NCBI GenBank assembly: GCA_003646045.1
Contig: QNDV01000048.1
Span: 1-10,845 of the forward strand
DNA length: 10,845 bases
Direction of reading: 5' to 3'
From: a bacterium
GTDB lineage: Bacteria > Krumholzibacteriota > Krumholzibacteria > LZORAL124-64-63
Made by a program: the position numbers and the translations under genes. Positions 7,653 to 10,845 of this stretch are shown piece after piece (position 1 is the first letter of the stretch; each line of letters begins with the position of its first letter). The notes beneath the pieces were generated by a model. The model was given only the letters and a program-made list of their open reading frames with translations. It did not search any database and was not told where the DNA came from.

Positions 7653-8894
7653 ATGATCACCCCCACTAACGCCGTCATTCGCGGCATTGCGGTTACCTTG
7701 CTCGTATTCTGTGCGGGTTTCTCCCTGGCCGGACCTACCACCGTAACCAACCCCGCCCAGGTGCCCCGGACCGAAACCCTCGAACTGGAGGAACTCTGGC
7801 GCGCCGGTGGCGAGGACGACGAGGACGTGCTCCTGGGCCAGATCGGCAACGCGGCCACAGACGCCGCGGGCAACGTCTATGTCCTGGATTCCCAGTTGGC
7901 CCACGTCCTGAAGTTCGAGGCGGACGGCGCCTATGCCGGCACTCTGGGTCGCGAGGGCGACGGCCCCGGCGAAATGCGCCAACCGCTGGCCATGGACGTA
8001 AGCAGTGACGGTCGCGTCAGCGTGGTTCAACCCTTCCCCGGTCGGGTGATCCGGCTCACTACCGACGGTACTCCCGACGGCACTTTCGATCTGGGCGCGG
8101 ACGACCCCACCCAGGGCGGGTTCGCGATGATCATGGGAGCCCGCGAAAGAGCGGACCAACTGGTAATATCGGGGCAGCGCAGCAGTTTCGACCCGGCGAA
8201 GGGCGAGATCCGCGGTACCCGGTTCCTGGCTACCGTCAACCAGGACGGCTCCGAGGTTCGGCGCCACGCCGAGGTCACCACCAGCCGCAACATGGAACGC
8301 ATCGAGATCTACGAGTTGGCCGAGTATTTTCCCGGCGACCGCGGTCTGTGGGGACTGGACGCGGAGGGCCGCCTGTACACCGCAACCAGTTATACGGAAT
8401 ATGAAATCACCGTCACCGCGCCCGACGGTACCATCGAGCGCGTCATCAGCCGCCCCCACGAGGCACGGGCACGCACGGAAGATGAGCTGAAGGACCTGCG
8501 CGGCGGCATGTCCATGAACATCAACGGTCGGGAACCGGAGATCGTGCAGTATCTGCAGGACCACGCCCCCTGCATAGATGCCCTCCATCTGCAGGACGAC
8601 GGTACTTTGTGGGTGGAAAACAGCCACGCCAGGGACCGCTGGGACGACGAAGGCATGATCACCTATGACGTCTACGACCCTGACGGCCGGCTGGACCGGG
8701 AAGTCACCGTGCGAATTCCCGGCGCCGGCGAGAACGACCGGCCCATCCTGCTGGCGGATGGTCGCTTCCTGTTGGCGGTGGGGCAGGCTGATCTGTCCAT
8801 CTCCATCAGCGCCGGCAATGGTGACGGTGAACCGGGTGATGCGCCAGTGGCGGCCACCATGCCGGAGCTGGTGTGCTTCGGGGCTTCCCGCTGA
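7653..8894 (+). CDS. Exported six-bladed beta-propeller (NHL/DUF5128-like) protein
   Basis: The 413-residue product starts with a signal peptide: Arg10, a hydrophobic core at about 11-24, and likely cleavage after SLA26. Cys20 is preceded by Phe, so it is not a good lipobox. The start ATG follows GGAG by 8 nt. The mature protein repeats a pattern of 'G-x-hydrophobic-Y/W-V ... DG' strand pairs near 73-92, 120-139, 167-200, 235-260, 306-346 and 363-382, consistent with six blades. The segment GREGDGPGEM (99-108) is characteristic of the six-bladed propeller proteins common in Bacteroidota and Gemmatimonadota. These usually act as periplasmic or surface binding scaffolds; no catalytic residues are evident and the ligand is unknown. 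It is monocistronic: divergent from the YCII-like gene and closed by the terminator at 8906. Confidence 0.8.
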   Translation: MITPTNAVIRGIAVTLLVFCAGFSLAGPTTVTNPAQVPRTETLELEELWRAGGEDDEDVLLGQIGNAATDAAGNVYVLDSQLAHVLKFEADGAYAGTLGREGDGPGEMRQPLAMDVSSDGRVSVVQPFPGRVIRLTTDGTPDGTFDLGADDPTQGGFAMIMGARERADQLVISGQRSSFDPAKGEIRGTRFLATVNQDGSEVRRHAEVTTSRNMERIEIYELAEYFPGDRGLWGLDAEGRLYTATSYTEYEITVTAPDGTIERVISRPHEARARTEDELKDLRGGMSMNINGREPEIVQYLQDHAPCIDALHLQDDGTLWVENSHARDRWDDEGMITYDVYDPDGRLDREVTVRIPGAGENDRPILLADGRFLLAVGQADLSISISAGNGDGEPGDAPVAATMPELVCFGASR

Positions 8895-8905
8895 TATTGG
8901 AAATT

Positions 8906-8940
8906 GCCCGGCATTCCGGTGGGAGTGCCGGGCGTTTTTT
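8906..8940 (+). terminator. Intrinsic terminator of the beta-propeller gene
   Basis: GCCCGGCATTCC (8906-8917) pairs with GGAGTGCCGGGC (8922-8933), giving a 12-bp stem with one G-T pair and a GGTG tetraloop. It is followed by G and six T (8935-8940). It lies 11 bp past the propeller stop. The opposite side has only a short A-run, so it acts on plus-strand transcripts. Confidence 0.93.
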
Positions 8941-8998
8941 GCTTCCGGCTCCGCCGTTGCCGCGCTAGTGTTCCATCAAACCAACGATGGAGACTACC

Positions 8999-9436
8999 AT
9001 GCCCCATGTCCGGATCACGCCACGCCCCGCCTACAGTTTCGCCGTGGATATCACGGTGCGCACCACCGACCTCAACTATGGCGGCCACCTGGGCAACGAT
9101 CGATTGCTTTCCCTGGTGCACGAGGCGCGGATGGCATGGCTGGCCCAGCACGGCTGGTCCGAACTGGAGTGCGCCGGCGCGGGACTGATTCTCCGTGATA
9201 CCGCCGTGGTCTACCGGGGCGAGGCCTTCGCCGGCGATGTTCTGCGATTCGAGGTAGCGGCCATGGAACCGACTAAAGTGGGCTTCCGGCTGGCCATGAG
9301 GATCACCCGCATGTCCGACGGCCGGGAAATCGCGTTGGTGGAGAACGGCATGGTGGGTTTCGACTACGCGCGGCGGCGCATGGTCCCGCTGCCGGACAGC
9401 GTGCGCACTGTCTGCGCCGCGGAAGACGGGTCATGA
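8999..9436 (+). CDS. Hotdog-fold acyl-CoA thioesterase (4HBT/YbgC-like)
   Basis: This is probably an acyl-CoA thioesterase that hydrolyses a CoA or ACP thioester in the cytosol; the substrate is unknown. The start is the ATG at 8999, 6 nt after GGAG (8989-8992), giving 145 residues; the ATG at 8987 lacks a site. The hotdog signature is clear: VDITVRTTDLNYGGHLGN (16-33), then LLSLVHEARMAWL (36-48), the long central helix with Glu42 in the usual catalytic region. Asp24, Tyr27, Gly28, His30 and Asn33 match the D-x-x-x-(G/x)-H-x-N pattern of the family. Strands follow at AVVYRGEAFAGDVLRFEV (69-86) and ALVENGMVGFDY (112-123). It is first in a three-gene run; its stop overlaps the next start as ATGA. 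Confidence 0.83.
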   Translation: MPHVRITPRPAYSFAVDITVRTTDLNYGGHLGNDRLLSLVHEARMAWLAQHGWSELECAGAGLILRDTAVVYRGEAFAGDVLRFEVAAMEPTKVGFRLAMRITRMSDGREIALVENGMVGFDYARRRMVPLPDSVRTVCAAEDGS

Positions 9437-10257
9437 CCGAGCGCCTGCACATCACCAGCCGAACCAACGAGCGTGTCAAAAGCCTGGTCCGACTGCGTAA
9501 CCGCCGGCAGCGGGACGAAGCGGGCCTGACCATCATCGAGGAAGAGACTGTCATCCGGAGGTCCCTGGAGGCCGGTTACCCCCGGACCGAAGTCTGGTAT
9601 TGTCCCCAGCGTGAATCTCCCGCCATCCGCGCCCTGCGTGATGAACTCCTGTCCGGAGCCGCCGTGGCCATCGAGGCCGACGGACCGGTCATGGACAAGG
9701 TATCCTACCGTGACGAGTCGGACGGCCTGCTGGTGGTGGCTCCGCAGGTGCGGCGCCGCCTGGACGAACTGGAATTGCCGGCAGACCGGCCACCGCTGCT
9801 GGTGATTCTCGAAGCGGTGGAAAAACCAGGCAATCTGGGCGCGGTGCAACGCATTGCCGACGGCGCTGGCTGCCAGGCGGTGATCGTGTGTGACGGAGGC
9901 ACCGACCTGTTCAATCCCAATGTGCTGCGGGCCTCGCGGGGTGCCTGTTTCGCGATACCCACCGTGGCCGCCGGCGGTAACGCGGTGCGAAGCTGGCTGG
10001 ACGCAAGAGGTGTACGCACCCTGGCCACCAGCCCCATGGCAACCGCAACCTGGGATATGGCCGACTTCACCGGCCCGGTGGCCATCGTCCTGGGCACCGA
10101 GCACCAGGGCTTGACACAGGACTGGCTGGATACCACCGACGAGAACATCGCCATCCCCATGGCGGGTATCGGTGACTCTCTAAACGTGGCGGCCACGGCC
10201 GCCGTTTTGTTGTTCGAAGCGGTCCGACAACGACGGGCCCCACAGGAAGCCGAGTAA
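9433..10257 (+). CDS. SpoU/TrmH-family RNA 2'-O-ribose methyltransferase
   Basis: This SPOUT (trefoil-knot) enzyme uses S-adenosylmethionine to methylate a ribose 2'-hydroxyl in rRNA or tRNA; the target nucleotide cannot be told from sequence. It has 274 residues. The N-terminal substrate-binding domain (about 6-105) opens with ITSRTNERVKSLVRLRNRR, as in RlmB-like and 23S rRNA methyltransferases. The catalytic domain shows all three motifs: EKPGNLGAVQR (130-140, with Asn134 and Arg140), VLGTEHQGL (219-227, Glu223) and IPMAGIGDSLNVAATAAVLL (241-260, Ser249-Leu-Asn). The ATG overlaps the thioesterase stop by 4 nt (ATGA), and its own TAA shares one base with the next start, implying translational coupling through the trio. 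Nothing is missing from the family core. Confidence 0.92.
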   Translation: MTERLHITSRTNERVKSLVRLRNRRQRDEAGLTIIEEETVIRRSLEAGYPRTEVWYCPQRESPAIRALRDELLSGAAVAIEADGPVMDKVSYRDESDGLLVVAPQVRRRLDELELPADRPPLLVILEAVEKPGNLGAVQRIADGAGCQAVIVCDGGTDLFNPNVLRASRGACFAIPTVAAGGNAVRSWLDARGVRTLATSPMATATWDMADFTGPVAIVLGTEHQGLTQDWLDTTDENIAIPMAGIGDSLNVAATAAVLLFEAVRQRRAPQEAE

Positions 10258-10845
10258 TGACCAACACCTTCTACAACGATTTCGATCGCCAGGAACTGGA
10301 GCCCCGCGACCCCGACTACCGCAGCGTATTCCAGCGGGGCAAGGACCGCTTGATCCACAACGCGGCCTTCCGGCGCCTGCAGGCCAAGACCCAGGTTTTC
10401 CTGTCGGGTGAGTACGATTTCTACCGCACCCGCCTGACCCACAGCATCGAAGTCAGTCAGATCGCCGGCTCCATCGCCCGTTCGCTCAATGCTGGCAGCC
10501 CTACCCTGGGCCCGGACTTCCATATCGACACCGCGCTGGTGGAGAGCTGCGCCCTGGCCCATGACATAGGTCACCCGCCCTTCGGCCACGCCGGGGAAGC
10601 CGCACTGCACAAGCTGATGCGACCCTGGGGTGGATTCGAGGGCAACGCCCAGACCCTGCGCCTGATCACGGAGATCATCTTCACCAGCGGCCGCAGCCGG
10701 CGGGGCATGAACCCCACCCGTGCCTTCATGGACGGCGTACTCAAATACAAGACGCTTTATTGCGAGGGGAACGATCCCGAGCGGCACTTCCTCTTCGACG
10801 ACCAGAAACGCTACCTGGACTTCGTCTTCGACGGACGTCCCTTCC
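10257..10845 (+). CDS. dgt: dGTPase-type HD-domain dNTP triphosphohydrolase, partial at right edge
   Basis: This enzyme hydrolyses a dNTP (dGTP or others) to the deoxynucleoside and triphosphate, adjusting dNTP pools in the cytosol. The visible 196 residues begin at the ATG at 10257, 7 nt after AGGAAG. The HD-domain metal site is evident: RTRLTHSIEV (57-66, His62) and ALAHDIGHPPFGHAGE (99-114, His102-Asp103). The family segment GFEGNAQTLRLI (126-137) and the MNPTRAFMDGVLKYK stretch (151-165) are also present. N-terminal FRRLQAKTQVF (38-48) matches the Dgt signature. The gene continues past the window, so length and C-terminal specificity features cannot be judged. It is the third member of the coupled run with the thioesterase and RNA methyltransferase. 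Whether it is dGTP-specific or broad-range is unresolved. Confidence 0.9.
   Translation, partial: MTNTFYNDFDRQELEPRDPDYRSVFQRGKDRLIHNAAFRRLQAKTQVFLSGEYDFYRTRLTHSIEVSQIAGSIARSLNAGSPTLGPDFHIDTALVESCALAHDIGHPPFGHAGEAALHKLMRPWGGFEGNAQTLRLITEIIFTSGRSRRGMNPTRAFMDGVLKYKTLYCEGNDPERHFLFDDQKRYLDFVFDGRPF

Noticed and set aside
7500..8627. Minus-strand open frame of 375 codons opposite the beta-propeller gene
   Set aside because: It is antisense to a gene with a signal peptide, Shine-Dalgarno and terminator; it shows no recognisable domain.
9705..10787. Minus-strand open frame of 360 codons opposite the methyltransferase and dgt genes
   Set aside because: It is a shadow of two genes with complete family motifs and has no ribosome site or domain of its own.

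Overview
The window is GC-rich and densely coded, from a bacterium. Its gene set is housekeeping purine, polyamine and RNA functions mixed with secreted proteins: a multi-module surface protein with Ig-like domains and an exported six-bladed beta-propeller. That mix suggests a Gram-negative lineage of the FCB type (Gemmatimonadota, Krumholzibacteriota, Eisenbacteria or similar). This is an inference from gene style; no rRNA or other marker in the window fixes the taxon.

Layout. Bases 1-2019 (minus) hold the N-terminal 673 residues of a large exported modular protein that runs off the left edge. Bases 2020-2338 are an AT-rich control region with two candidate extended -10 promoters and a hairpin-forming leader. 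Bases 2339-4384 (minus) are an hpt-guaB operon behind a near-consensus sigma70 promoter. Bases 4770-5912 (plus) are a fold-III PLP ornithine/lysine-type decarboxylase. Its stop codon overlaps the stop of a convergent pair, 5909-7457 (minus), made of a small exported YCII-like protein followed by a GT4 glycosyltransferase. Bases 7653-8894 (plus) are an exported beta-propeller closed by a strong intrinsic terminator. Bases 8999-10845 (plus) are a translationally coupled trio: hotdog thioesterase, SpoU/TrmH rRNA methyltransferase, and a dGTPase-type HD hydrolase cut by the right edge.

How the genes work together. Hpt makes IMP (or GMP) from purine bases and GuaB oxidises IMP to XMP, so that operon channels salvaged hypoxanthine toward GTP. 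The dgt-like gene at the other end hydrolyses dNTPs, another nucleotide-pool function, but it is not in the same operon. I see no tRNA, rRNA, CRISPR array, transposase or phage gene. I found no convincing new multi-gene system. The most unusual items are the modular surface protein with a 538-residue internal repeat, its AT-rich structured leader, and the exported YCII-domain protein that lacks the expected polar residues. Where the longest frame lacked a Shine-Dalgarno sequence and an internal start had one, I moved the start; each case is explained.
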